DNA of 64,000 nt from Legionella beliardensis (GCF_900452395.1 NZ_UGNV01000001.1:3106435-3170434); one strand, 5' to 3'. Positions 29,389 through 38,742 are shown, counted from the stretch's first letter. The notes: generated by a model not told the origin, from the sequence alone. Numbers and translations: made by a program.

Positions 29389-30678
29389 ATGGCTTGTAAC
29401 ATGACTTTAATTGCTACTCCCCTTCCGCCTCGAAGTTATATGCCTCTTACGGTGGCAATGGTAATTTGCCTTATTCTTTTGATTAATGTTTCTTTCAAAA
29501 TAATTGTCATTCAAGGATTATATTTTACAGCCAACAGCATACTGTGTTCTTTTGTTGCTGGATTATATCTTTTAGTTTTAAAAAATTGTAATTTGCAACA
29601 ACAACGTCAAGTTTTAAATCAATCGCTACTCGCTTTATATTTATTTTCTATTGGCATCTACCTTTTGTTGAATTTACCTTCGACAGAAAATATGCGTAAT
29701 ACAATTGCTTATCAAATTGTTTGCGAAGAAATTCCACGTAAATTCTTTTCTTCAACAACTGCCTTTGGCCTTAGTTTTTATTTGCCCCACTTTTTCTTTT
29801 CTTCGCGCTACCCTAAAATTTTTAACTCACCGCATAAGTGTATGTTACTGGCATTATTAGGTGGCTTTTCTTTTTTTTCTATAGATTTTTTATTACTGTT
29901 TGCTGATCCATATACTAAGAATTTTGGTTTAATTTATATGGATTCATTACTTATCGATTCTAGTATTCTTTTACTTATAGGAATTAGTTATTTAATTTAC
30001 TTATTACCTAGGCAAAATAAAGAGATTAAGTTTAAGAAAAAACCTGATTATTTTTTTAATCCTCAGTATCATTATTTAACGGGTTTTTCGGTCATTATTT
30101 TATTAATTTGCTTAGCCTGCGAATACCGTTTAGTGTCTTTTAGTGAGCATTGGATTATCGTCGCCAGTGGTATTTTTTTTCCTTTCACTATGCTCGTAAG
30201 TAATTTAGTAGGTGAATTATTTGGATATAAAGCTAATTTACGCTTAACAGGTGTTATGGTATTAGCTGAATTAACGTTTAATTTATTATTAATATCTACT
30301 ATTTTATTGCCTTCTCCTGACTTTTTTAATTTAAATCCTTTCTACTCATTTATTATGCCAAGGCATATTCCAGCCGCCACATTGGCAATTCTAGTGGCCT
30401 TCAGTAGTAATGCCTTTTTACTTGAGAAATTTAAAAATAGTATGTATGGCACTAATCGCGCTGTGCGTATTTTTGCGGCTAATGTTCTAGCAAATACCCT
30501 GTTATGCATTATTAATTATACTATTTTATTTACGGGTATTTACCCTTATGAAGAGATTTTTAATTTATGCTTAGGCGGGTGGATTTATAAATTTATCATT
30601 ACCGTAATCAGCCTTCCTTTAGTACTACGCTTATATAATAACTTACACAAAAAACAACCAAAACTTGCTGCAATTTAG
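29389..30678 (+). CDS. Double-length VUT/YhhQ-family membrane transporter
   Basis: 429 aa with about 12 hydrophobic segments, twice the size of the usual ~220-aa YhhQ queuosine-precursor transporter. The C-terminal half (from ~225) carries the family signature GIFFPFTMLVSNLVGELFGYKAN, then PRHIPAATLAILVAFSSN and the last block GWIYKFIITVISLPLVLRL. The N-terminal half repeats the layout but lacks the polar signature. It therefore looks like an internal duplication or fusion with one degenerate half. The transported molecule is unknown. A start 12 bp downstream (ATG 29401) is equally possible. Confidence 0.7.
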   Translation: MACNMTLIATPLPPRSYMPLTVAMVICLILLINVSFKIIVIQGLYFTANSILCSFVAGLYLLVLKNCNLQQQRQVLNQSLLALYLFSIGIYLLLNLPSTENMRNTIAYQIVCEEIPRKFFSSTTAFGLSFYLPHFFFSSRYPKIFNSPHKCMLLALLGGFSFFSIDFLLLFADPYTKNFGLIYMDSLLIDSSILLLIGISYLIYLLPRQNKEIKFKKKPDYFFNPQYHYLTGFSVIILLICLACEYRLVSFSEHWIIVASGIFFPFTMLVSNLVGELFGYKANLRLTGVMVLAELTFNLLLISTILLPSPDFFNLNPFYSFIMPRHIPAATLAILVAFSSNAFLLEKFKNSMYGTNRAVRIFAANVLANTLLCIINYTILFTGIYPYEEIFNLCLGGWIYKFIITVISLPLVLRLYNNLHKKQPKLAAI

Positions 30679-30708
30679 TGTGTTTAGAAATTTTAAATAA
30701 CTATATTT

Positions 30709-31004
30709 TATTGTCATCCCGCGCGGCACTGTTGCGCAGATCAACTAAGTGGCCGATATTATTAATTAAACGTTAAACCACCTAGTCAGCTTGGCCTTTT
30801 AAAACCGCCAGTTGTTTTAACCCATTTGCTCGTCTTTGCGAGCGCAGCGAAGCAATCCAGGTCGGATACTGTAAGTAGCACCGCTCTGGATTGCTTCACC
30901 TTTACAGTGTAAAGGTTCGCAATGACGGGGAGTTGTAGCAAGCTACAAGGCCACTTTAACCGCTTAGTTTATCCACGCAACATTGCCACACGGGAATAAC
31001 AATA
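30709..31004. mobile_element. MITE-like element with ~42-bp imperfect terminal inverted repeats and a nested palindrome
   Basis: The left end (30709-30749) and the complement of the right end (30963-31004) align at about 34 of 42 positions; the best shared core is GGCA-TGTTGCG-GAT-AACTAAG. Between them is an inverted AAGTGGCC/GGCCACTT pair and the ~100-bp palindromic repeat (30829-30930). No transposase frame is present. It lies in the 511-bp gap between the transporter gene and the next orphan. Confidence 0.6.
30829..30930. repeat. Palindromic dispersed repeat, copy 2 (inverted relative to copy 1)
   Basis: Reads CTCGTCTTTGCGAGCG ... GGTTCGCAATGACGGG, with internal AAGCAATCCAG and CTGGATTGCTT arms. 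Its reverse complement matches the repeat at 27062-27163 nearly throughout, including the GTAAAGGTGAAGCAATCCAG segment. Confidence 0.85.
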
Positions 31005-31189
31005 TTTAATAGGTAGTGAGCCAATAAACTTATTGCGTTAGTTTATACTGAATCTTATTTAAAAAAATAATATATTATCAACAACTTGAAATATATAAAA
31101 TGATGCTCGCAGGCATTAGTAGGACTCATAATGCCTTAGTCATTTACACAGTAATTAAAAAAAGTTGCACCTATTTATAAGGATTGATA

Positions 31190-32563
31190 ATGCGATATTT
31201 ATTTAAGTTCATAACAAAGGGAGTTCAAGGCTATGTGTATTTTGCAGACATAGAAGCTAATAATATTTTAAAAATACAGTTAGATGATAAACCTTGGCAC
31301 GAATTATCTATAGAGTACATTGTCATGTCTAAGCATTTCGGAGAAAAGCACATTCACTTAGATAGAAATAATCTTGGTTGCGAACACATGTATATCCCTT
31401 CAACCTCTTTAGAAGACGAATTTCCCTGCATTTATATAAACAAAAGAATGTTTGCTCTAGAAAATTTAGATATTAAGGAATTTAAATTTGATGAAGATAA
31501 TAATCCTATACCGCCACCTAGTTCCATAGAGCATCATGCTACTTTAGAAAATTATTATGATTTTGATGGCTTTAAGCATTGGATGGAAAAAAATCTAAGT
31601 CGCTATGAAGTCGATTTTTCATCAAATATTTTTGAGCACACGATGATGCAATTAGCAGGCATCAAATTTCCTTTTTATGGTAGATATAAGCGCTACGGTG
31701 ACACCTATACGCCACATTCCTTCTTTATCAAATTAGACTTATTTAAAGAAACTACCGCAGCCTTGGCCCATTATTTTAACCAAACCTATGGGGAGGGCAT
31801 AGCTGAATATGACCCTGGTTTAAATAGGGTTAGGTTTCCCATTAAAGTATTTATGGAAAAAATCTTACCTGATTTTGAAAAAAAACTAGCAGAGACCTTC
31901 TTGGTGCCCAGAATACAAGAAATTTATCAAAAGCCATATAAGCGCTTAGATAAAGCCTTAAAAAATGTTTTGGTAACTAGATTCCCTCCTGTTGATCAAT
32001 ATAGCTTTGACAATCTTGTAGAATACCTTAGATTAATTTTGCAGAAATATAAGATTACGCTTGCCTCAGATGTTATTGAACACACCATGTTGCAATTAGC
32101 AGGAATCACCGCCTTTCCCTTTGATGGCAAGTATATTATCGATCAGAGCGCCCAAGCTCCAGAGTACTTACGTCTGAATTTAAGTATATCTCAAGAAAAA
32201 ATGATTACATTTATTAATTATTTTAATCAAAACTATGGCGCGGGAACCGTTGAGCTTACGCCGCAATTTGATAATGAAAGCGCCCTTGCTGTTCAGTTTC
32301 CAGTAAAGGCATTCTTTGAAAAGATCCTACCCGATTTAGAAGATAAATTTGCTGATATTTTCTCAGATATTAAAATGCAAGAAGCTTATCAAAAACCATT
32401 CAAATACTTAGATAATAACTTAAAGCGACATTTGTTAAATAAATTTTCTACTTCCACAAATTGGCTTTCCTTTAGTTTATGGGGCGAAGAAAATAAAAAC
32501 CTCCCGCAGGAAGAAGCCGTTAATAACACGTATCAATCAGGAAGCTGGTGTAATTTGATATAA
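31190..32563 (+). CDS. Orphan protein with a tandem ~145-aa duplication and C-terminal CaaX-like box (CNLI)
   Basis: 457 aa from ATG 31190, chosen over TTG 31184 because AAGGA at 31179-31183 gives 6-nt spacing. Two copies of one domain run at about residues 124-264 and 272-418: EHTMMQLAGI/EHTMLQLAGI, then HYFNQTYGEG/NYFNQNYGAG, KVFMEKILPDFE/KAFFEKILPDLE and YQKPYKRLDKAL/YQKPFKYLDNNL. The last four residues are C454-N-L-I, readable as a CaaX box whose Ile would favour geranylgeranylation. A glutamate-rich stretch precedes it. No signal peptide or membrane helix. Function unknown; effector role inferred. Confidence 0.68.
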   Translation: MRYLFKFITKGVQGYVYFADIEANNILKIQLDDKPWHELSIEYIVMSKHFGEKHIHLDRNNLGCEHMYIPSTSLEDEFPCIYINKRMFALENLDIKEFKFDEDNNPIPPPSSIEHHATLENYYDFDGFKHWMEKNLSRYEVDFSSNIFEHTMMQLAGIKFPFYGRYKRYGDTYTPHSFFIKLDLFKETTAALAHYFNQTYGEGIAEYDPGLNRVRFPIKVFMEKILPDFEKKLAETFLVPRIQEIYQKPYKRLDKALKNVLVTRFPPVDQYSFDNLVEYLRLILQKYKITLASDVIEHTMLQLAGITAFPFDGKYIIDQSAQAPEYLRLNLSISQEKMITFINYFNQNYGAGTVELTPQFDNESALAVQFPVKAFFEKILPDLEDKFADIFSDIKMQEAYQKPFKYLDNNLKRHLLNKFSTSTNWLSFSLWGEENKNLPQEEAVNNTYQSGSWCNLI

Positions 32564-32600
32564 ATAATCACCTTTTAAATACTTAATTGAATTTCAGTCA

Positions 32601-32623
32601 GCCCATTCTTTCCAAGAATGGGC
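32601..32623. terminator. Hairpin between convergent orphan and glmU
   Basis: GCCCATTCTT pairs perfectly with AAGAATGGGC around TCC, between stops at 32563 (plus) and 32663 (minus). No long T tract on either side. Confidence 0.65.
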
Positions 32624-32662
32624 AACTCATAGTTAGAATTTACCCTTGCTCTAATGGCAGCT

Positions 32663-34045
32663 TTATTCTTCTTTCTTAACAGGCCTCTTCCAGCCCAAAA
32701 TTGTTTTTTGTCGGCTTTCACATAACGTTAGCTCACCAGCTGGGACGTTTTTACGAATCGTACTGCCAGCACCGATTGTTGCATAAGCCCCTACCGTCAC
32801 TGGTGCAACTAATTGCGTATCAGAGCCTATAAACACCCCATCTTCAACGATGGTTTCATGCTTATTTACGCCATCATAATTGCAGGTAATAGTACCCGCG
32901 CCAACATTAACTTGCTTCCCTAAGGTTACATCACCTAAATAACTTAGATGATTGGCTTTGCTGCCCTCAGCAAACACAGCTTTTTTCGTTTCAACAAAAT
33001 TACCTATTTTACAGTAAGGACCTAGCTCTGTGCCTGGGCGTAAACGAGCAAAAGGACCTATTTGACAAGACTTACCAATCTTACACTCTTCAAGCACGCT
33101 ATGGGCATACACGTCAGTGCCTGCATCTAATGTTACGTTTGACAGGAGACAATTAGGGCCAATAGAGCATCCTTCGCCTACTATTACTTTACCAATAAAA
33201 ACACAATTAACATCAATAAACACATCCTTACCACAAATCAATTCACCACGGATATCAATTCGACTAGCATCAGCAATAGACACACCTTGCAGCAATAATT
33301 GCTCCGCTTGCCGTTGTTGCCAAGCCCGCTCCAATTGCTGTAATTGCAGCCGTGTGTTCACACCTTGAATTTCCAAAATATCATCCACAGTAAGCGAAGT
33401 AAGGCGATACCCTTCTGCAACAGCAAATGAAATGATTTCTGTAAAATAATATTCCTTTTGAGCATTATTATTACTTACTAACGGCAACCAGCGTGCTAAA
33501 TCTGCTCCTTCTACACAGCAAATACCAGAGTAAATTTCATTGATTTGTTTCTGTTCTGTATTCGCATCTTTTTCTTCCACGATAGCGCGTATTGCACCTG
33601 TTTCATCGCGAATAATACGACCTAGCCCAGTTGGATTAGCTAATTTAGCAACTAAAAGTGCTAAGGAAGTTGATTGTTGTGAATTGCCCTGAGAATCTTC
33701 TACTAATTTTTGTAACGTGTTTACCTGAATTAAAGGAACATCCCCTAAGAGGATTAAAACCTGTGAATTGAGTGAAATATAAGGCAGCGCTTGCTTGACC
33801 GCATGGCCTGTACCCAATTGCTCTTCTTGTAAAATCCAAGTGACATCTAAGTGGCCTAATTCTTGCTTCACTTGTTCGCCGCCGTGGCCATAAATGACAT
33901 AAATGGCATCAGGATTTAATTGTTGCGCCACATTAATAACGCGCGCTAGCATAGGCTGACCCGCAACTGTATGAAGCACTTTAGGTTTATTAGAATACAT
34001 TCGCTTTCCAAGCCCTGCGGCAAGAATAATAATTTGTAAGGCCAT
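32663..34045 (-). CDS. glmU: Bifunctional GlmU, UDP-GlcNAc pyrophosphorylase/acetyltransferase
   Basis: 460 aa, the standard length. The N-terminal uridyltransferase domain carries LAAGLGKRMYSNKPKVLH and the LGDVPLI Asp; the C-terminal left-handed beta-helix has hexapeptide repeats and the acetyltransferase block ETKKAVFAEGSKANHLSYLGD. It makes UDP-N-acetylglucosamine for peptidoglycan and LPS. AAGGAA lies ~13 nt before the ATG. In E. coli glmU follows the atp operon; here it is ~9 kb away with orphan genes between. Confidence 0.98.
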   Translation of the reverse strand: MALQIIILAAGLGKRMYSNKPKVLHTVAGQPMLARVINVAQQLNPDAIYVIYGHGGEQVKQELGHLDVTWILQEEQLGTGHAVKQALPYISLNSQVLILLGDVPLIQVNTLQKLVEDSQGNSQQSTSLALLVAKLANPTGLGRIIRDETGAIRAIVEEKDANTEQKQINEIYSGICCVEGADLARWLPLVSNNNAQKEYYFTEIISFAVAEGYRLTSLTVDDILEIQGVNTRLQLQQLERAWQQRQAEQLLLQGVSIADASRIDIRGELICGKDVFIDVNCVFIGKVIVGEGCSIGPNCLLSNVTLDAGTDVYAHSVLEECKIGKSCQIGPFARLRPGTELGPYCKIGNFVETKKAVFAEGSKANHLSYLGDVTLGKQVNVGAGTITCNYDGVNKHETIVEDGVFIGSDTQLVAPVTVGAYATIGAGSTIRKNVPAGELTLCESRQKTILGWKRPVKKEE

Positions 34046-34180
34046 AATTTTTGTAATTTCCTTAAGCTAATTGGCATCATCCTAGCTGGTAGATACCGGA
34101 ATTAAGCAGTCTGATTTGATGTTGATTATATTAGAATTACTGATATCATAAAAAAATTGCGCCACAAGGAGTAGTGAAAA

Positions 34181-35227
34181 ATGACTATTTTTTTAAAAAT
34201 AATTCGCGATTACTTAACTAATGAATTAACAGACTATATAGGCACTTCATCGTCTTCAGATAAGTCGGTTATAAATTACCTTTCTCAAACATTATATGCA
34301 GGAAGAGAAAAGCAACTCTCTAACCAAAAGCGAGCCATTGCTAGCGAATTAATTCAGGAGTTAAAGACATTTAAACTGCCTGAGCTTGCTTTACCCAAAG
34401 AAGATAGCTCGGAAGGAGAAGGTGCTAATAAAGACAATGACTTAGACGTAGAAAACGATAAAGGCAAAGAGAAAGAAGTGGCAGAGCTTGCAGAAGAGGT
34501 CAAGCTTCCCACTACCTCAAACGCTTCGGACACGTCTATAGCTACAGAAATAGCCCAACCTTCTCAGGATTATCTTAATACGAATCAAATTATTAGCCTA
34601 TTGCTTGCGGCAAAAGCAGCGGCAAAAAAAGAAAGTGATGCACTCAATTACGACGAAGGAACGTTTGGTCCATTAATAATTGACATGATCAAAGTAATAA
34701 ATAATTTTCTAGGAAAACTAAAGGACATGCAGCTACAAGATATACCTGATGATAACGATCCCTACAATAAACTTTGTTATTATCTTGCTACCTACCTCTT
34801 TAAGAATACCTTAGGAGAACTACATCCAAGTGCGCTTGCAAGAATAACTACTAATCCTAAAATTACTAATTCGCGTAAATTAACCCGAGAAAAAGAATTA
34901 CTTGTTAAAGAGAGAATTATTGCTTGTAAAGAAGACCTAGAAACCTTAGATATACACCATACTAAATATCATCAGACAAGAAGAAGCCGCGTATTAGCTC
35001 ATATACATGAGTTAAAAGAGCTAAATCAAGGAAAAGTTAATGAGTATGGCTTAAATATTACTATACCTATTACTTTAGCATTCTTTTCTACCCTCAAAAT
35101 CAATGGCCCTAAACTAGGACCTGAAGCAGGAATGCTCAATGATTGCTTAACTGAAGCTCAAAATGCTATAAAAAAGGAAAACTTAGAGCACGTTGTAGAG
35201 CAAATCTCTTCGGTAACTTTAACATAG
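34181..35227 (+). CDS. Orphan 348-aa protein with acidic central linker, candidate effector
   Basis: Not recognised. Residues ~1-70 are helical, ~75-125 form a very acidic, Ser/Glu/Asp-rich disordered linker (KEDSSEGEGANKDNDLDVEND), and ~130-348 are helical with no membrane segment. The C terminus EHVVEQISSVTLT is short, polar and hydrophobic at -2 to -4, compatible with a Dot/Icm signal. AAGGAG lies 9 nt before ATG 34181. It is convergent with ansA, whose stop is only 5 bp beyond its own. Confidence 0.62.
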   Translation: MTIFLKIIRDYLTNELTDYIGTSSSSDKSVINYLSQTLYAGREKQLSNQKRAIASELIQELKTFKLPELALPKEDSSEGEGANKDNDLDVENDKGKEKEVAELAEEVKLPTTSNASDTSIATEIAQPSQDYLNTNQIISLLLAAKAAAKKESDALNYDEGTFGPLIIDMIKVINNFLGKLKDMQLQDIPDDNDPYNKLCYYLATYLFKNTLGELHPSALARITTNPKITNSRKLTREKELLVKERIIACKEDLETLDIHHTKYHQTRRSRVLAHIHELKELNQGKVNEYGLNITIPITLAFFSTLKINGPKLGPEAGMLNDCLTEAQNAIKKENLEHVVEQISSVTLT

Positions 35228-35231
35228 CACC

Positions 35232-36245
35232 TTACAACGCACTAAGCTCACCACAAAGATTAGTTTCCATTAATTTTTTTATGTGGGTGGGCTTAAGATT
35301 CTTACTTAATAAGTAGAGTAGCTTACAATGAGCAGCTTCAGGCGTCATATCTCGCCCACTAATTAAGCCTGCCTGCTTTAAACCATGGCTTGTGGCATAT
35401 TGTCCCATTTCTACTGAGCCTTGCTGACATTGGGTACAATTAACAATAATAATGCCGCGCTCACACGCTTTCGCTAACAGCGTTAAAAACGTCTGCTCAT
35501 TATTCGGCGCATTTCCAGCCCCATATGTTTCTAACACCAGCCCATGCAATGGCTGCTGCAGCAAATAAGCTAGAATATCTGTTAAAAACCCTGGGAATAA
35601 GCGAATATTAGCAATAAAATGCGGTGAAATAGTTTGTAATTTTAATTCCTCTGCAGGTAAAGGAAGTAATAAATGGCGATGGATATTAATAGCAATACCA
35701 ATACTTGCTAGATGTGGGTAATTAGGCGAATCAAAAGCCTTAAAGCGTTGTGCACTGATTTTTTGGGCCCGATTACCACGCAATAAATGCTGATTAAAAT
35801 AAATGCATACTTCATGAATAGGTGTATGCGCACATAACCATAATGAAGTAATAATATTATCGATTGCATCATTTCTTACTTCGGATAAAGGAATTTGCGA
35901 ACCAGTTAAGATAACAGGCTTAGCAAGATGTTCTAACATAAAAGATAAGGCTGAAGCGGTGTAAGCCATGGTATCTGTGCCATGAAAAACAACAAATCCA
36001 TCATAAGCCTGATAGTTTTCAAATATATCTGCAGCTATTTGATTCCAATCATTCATGGTCATATTAGAAGAATCAAGTAACGGCTCATACTCTTTAATAT
36101 CATAGCTAGGCATATCAGCATGATTTAAAGCAGGGATTTGAGCTAATGCCTTATGAATATACCCAAGCTCAGGCTCATAACCATAACTTGTTTTAACACT
36201 ACTAATAGTGCCGCCGGTATTGATAATTAATACACGTTTTTTCAT
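35232..36245 (-). CDS. ansA: Type I (cytoplasmic) L-asparaginase
   Basis: 337 aa, the normal length for the cytoplasmic enzyme, without signal peptide. The first catalytic Thr is in NTGGTISSVKT, the second Thr-Asp pair in HGTDTMAYTASALSFML, and GSQIPL follows. It hydrolyses asparagine to aspartate and ammonia. There is no clear Shine-Dalgarno (AAAAAG). It diverges from the 655-aa orphan across a 442-bp region with phased repeats. Confidence 0.95.
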   Translation of the reverse strand: MKKRVLIINTGGTISSVKTSYGYEPELGYIHKALAQIPALNHADMPSYDIKEYEPLLDSSNMTMNDWNQIAADIFENYQAYDGFVVFHGTDTMAYTASALSFMLEHLAKPVILTGSQIPLSEVRNDAIDNIITSLWLCAHTPIHEVCIYFNQHLLRGNRAQKISAQRFKAFDSPNYPHLASIGIAINIHRHLLLPLPAEELKLQTISPHFIANIRLFPGFLTDILAYLLQQPLHGLVLETYGAGNAPNNEQTFLTLLAKACERGIIIVNCTQCQQGSVEMGQYATSHGLKQAGLISGRDMTPEAAHCKLLYLLSKNLKPTHIKKLMETNLCGELSAL

Positions 36246-36687
36246 CTTTTTAATTAATGCTTTTAAAAGCTTATCAGTTTATCATATTGGCCTATTTTTT
36301 TGACTGTATTCGGATAGTAATTAAACAAGTTTTTATCTACTAATGCTTGAATTTATACAAGTAAATTGCAGTTAAATGACAGGTAAAAACTGTTAAATTT
36401 TCACACAAATTGCTAATATGAAAATTTATTTTCCAAATCTATTGACAAAAAATAAAACATAGTGTTTTAATATATTTCATATAGAGAATAATTGAATAGG
36501 GATGCAAGAAGAGATAAAAAAAATTATAACCTTAACTAAAAGTAAATTAGGTTACAAAAATGTAAAGCTTCACCCTCAATTCTTGTTTCCCAAATGCATA
36601 TTATGATATAAAAAAAATCATATTGAACGATAATAAATTACATAAAATTCAATATCATTAGATTAACTTTAGGCGCTGAGGTGTGCT
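36246..36687. promoter_or_regulatory. Divergent intergenic region with phased G(T)TAAA repeats
   Basis: Between ansA and the 655-aa orphan. Four related words occur with 10-11-bp spacing: GTAAAT 36361, GTTAAAT 36371, GGTAAAA 36382 and GTTAAAT 36392. The GTAAA-N5/6-(G/T)TAAA pattern recalls CpxR binding sites. A small frame at 36502-36606 (34 codons) has AGGG too close to its ATG to be convincing. The rest is AT-rich with nothing else recognisable. Confidence 0.4.
36442..36471 (+). promoter_or_regulatory. Sigma-70-like promoter for the 655-aa orphan
   Basis: TTGACA at 36442-36447, 18-bp spacer, TTTAAT at 36466-36471. It is ~217 bp upstream of ATG 36688, implying a long 5' leader. Confidence 0.45.
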
Positions 36688-38655
36688 ATGGGCAATGATA
36701 TCCTTCTTGGGAGTCAATTATTAGGCCAGGGAGGAATAGAAAGGGCAGACGTATTAAATGGATTAGATGCAAGTATAAAAGAGCTGTACTTAAACTCAAG
36801 TTTAGACACCCTTCACCATTTACGAAAACAATTGCCTACAGTAGCAAATTATTACAGCAGCCAATTAGCTCAAACTAATCCTGCTTACTTTAAATTTTTA
36901 AATCCCAAACAACGGCAAGCGTTAGAAGACAAATTATTATTCGCATTTTATATTCTTTCTTTAGAACACAAACGCCATACTATGGCCCAACGAAAAGCTA
37001 AAATTGCTGAATTAGAAGCAAACTTACAACACTGTAGTCTTTTATTAAGTAAACTTAGAGCAAGCGCCGATCCTTTGTCACCCCAAAATCAATTAAATGC
37101 AGAACTTAATGAATCACCCAAATACTTAAAATTCTTTGGCTACGTTATTGTAGCGCCTTATATCGTGCAACAAATAATGGCATTTGTTGATAATAAGGCA
37201 CAGAGCATTAACAATGCTAAGACTGGCACTATTATTGAGTCTTTATCTAATATCAATGAAGCAAGGCTCTTTTGGGTATGGGCAGGTGGCATGCTAACCA
37301 GCATTTTTGAAATGCTGCCAGATAGCTTTTACAATAACCAACAAGCAAAAGATCATATTGGTGATGCTGCACCTATCACCGGCTACATGAGTTTTGTTCT
37401 TTATTACACACGCTTTGCTATTAATTTTTTACTGCTTTTAAAGCATACCTTTAAAGGCCCGTGGATGAGTGAAGAAGAAAAAAGTCTCAATCTCTCAACG
37501 TGGGAAAGGTTTAAAACCCAATGGAATCAGCGTAAATTCGCTTTATTAAATGATTTAATCTGGGCTTCAGCGAATATGGCCTGCTTTTTCTGGCTTAAAG
37601 GTACGGGGCAGCTAGGTTATATAGGTAATGTTGTTACCGCTGGTTTACTGGTAATGGATTTGGTATTAACAATTTGGCGTTTTTGGGAAGAAAATACGGT
37701 GCATAATAAGCAGATACAGGCATTAAAACAAGCCCAAGCAGAACTAAAAGCACAGCACGAACGTTTAGAAAAAAGATTTAGCGCGTTATGTAAGATTAAA
37801 CAATTATCTGACGAAGACGCTTTAGAGAAGCAGAAATTATTACAGCAATTGCAATCATTAGAATATAAGATAAATGACAATCTTAAACTAGAAGAAGAAA
37901 TGAATTTTGATTGGAAATATAAGCGCTATAGTCACATTAATAATATCGTTTATGCTGCGGGCTTATTATCATCGTTTGCATTGATGTGTTGTTGCTTTGT
38001 GCCAGCAACGCTAATAGCGCCTGCTCTTGCAATGACTCTTGGTCTTGTTGGTGCAGCTTTATGCTTTGTTTTAACAACAGTCTATGCGGCAACTAACTTT
38101 GCTATTGAAGTAAGTAAATTAACTGAATCAAAGCGCCTCATTGAAAAAGAGAGAGAACGACTCTACCAAGAATTTAAAAATTTACTAAGCGGTGATCAAA
38201 CTAAAGAAATAAAAGATCAGCAAAGATTAATTTACTTACAGATTGTAGGCTTAGATGCAGACTCTGAATACAAACAACGTTTGATTGCCTTTGAGCGCAT
38301 TAAATTAGCTAAATCTATTTTAGTAGACGCGTTAATTCCGGCGATTGTTTTTGTGAGTCTAGTTTTTATACCAACAGCAGGAATAGGTATTGGTGTTCTA
38401 GCTGCTGGTATTGCGTTAACCTTGCTGATTAATACCTTAATTAATCGAATGGGACCTAAAGAAGCTAAGGCACCTGAATTTGATGACAACGCCTTTGTAG
38501 CATTTAAGGAAGAAGCATTAGCTCCCCCGGTTATTCCGAAAAAAACAGGAATCAGCAACCCCTTTAGATTCTTGGGTGATTGGAGGAAGGCAAAAGAGCA
38601 AGAAGAGCGGGACGCTCTATTAGCGCATGACCCTTTTGCACAAGTTCCAGTTTAG
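36688..38655 (+). CDS. Orphan coiled-coil multi-span membrane protein, paralogue of the gene at 56705-58378
   Basis: 655 aa, no known family. Layout: helical N terminus, a block TWERFKTQWNQRKFALLNDLIW near 270-290, hydrophobic span near 305-330, a coiled coil at ~340-400 rich in Q, E and K, a hydrophobic pair at ~414-470, charged helix, another hydrophobic segment at ~545-583, and a polar tail containing KEQEERDALL. The protein at 56705-58378 has the same order and matching WxRFK-LLND and LKHT motifs. GAGGTG lies 4-5 nt before ATG 36688. No function can be assigned; the shape and tail fit a host-membrane effector. Confidence 0.68.
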   Translation: MGNDILLGSQLLGQGGIERADVLNGLDASIKELYLNSSLDTLHHLRKQLPTVANYYSSQLAQTNPAYFKFLNPKQRQALEDKLLFAFYILSLEHKRHTMAQRKAKIAELEANLQHCSLLLSKLRASADPLSPQNQLNAELNESPKYLKFFGYVIVAPYIVQQIMAFVDNKAQSINNAKTGTIIESLSNINEARLFWVWAGGMLTSIFEMLPDSFYNNQQAKDHIGDAAPITGYMSFVLYYTRFAINFLLLLKHTFKGPWMSEEEKSLNLSTWERFKTQWNQRKFALLNDLIWASANMACFFWLKGTGQLGYIGNVVTAGLLVMDLVLTIWRFWEENTVHNKQIQALKQAQAELKAQHERLEKRFSALCKIKQLSDEDALEKQKLLQQLQSLEYKINDNLKLEEEMNFDWKYKRYSHINNIVYAAGLLSSFALMCCCFVPATLIAPALAMTLGLVGAALCFVLTTVYAATNFAIEVSKLTESKRLIEKERERLYQEFKNLLSGDQTKEIKDQQRLIYLQIVGLDADSEYKQRLIAFERIKLAKSILVDALIPAIVFVSLVFIPTAGIGIGVLAAGIALTLLINTLINRMGPKEAKAPEFDDNAFVAFKEEALAPPVIPKKTGISNPFRFLGDWRKAKEQEERDALLAHDPFAQVPV

Positions 38656-38709
38656 TAATAGGCGCTGTTATAAAGCCGTCGCTAAATCCTCTTAAAATTA
38701 GCCAACTGT

Positions 38710-38742
38710 GCGCAAACTAGTCCTCCTAGTTCTGCGCCTTTT
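38710..38742 (+). terminator. Rho-independent terminator after the 655-aa orphan
   Basis: GCGCAAACTAG pairs with CTAGTTCTGCGC (one offset) around TCCTC, followed by CTTTT. Confidence 0.75.

Noticed and set aside
36502..36606. 34-codon frame upstream of the 655-aa orphan
   Set aside because: AGGG is only 1-2 nt from the ATG, the composition follows the AT-rich background, and it lies in the presumed 5' leader.
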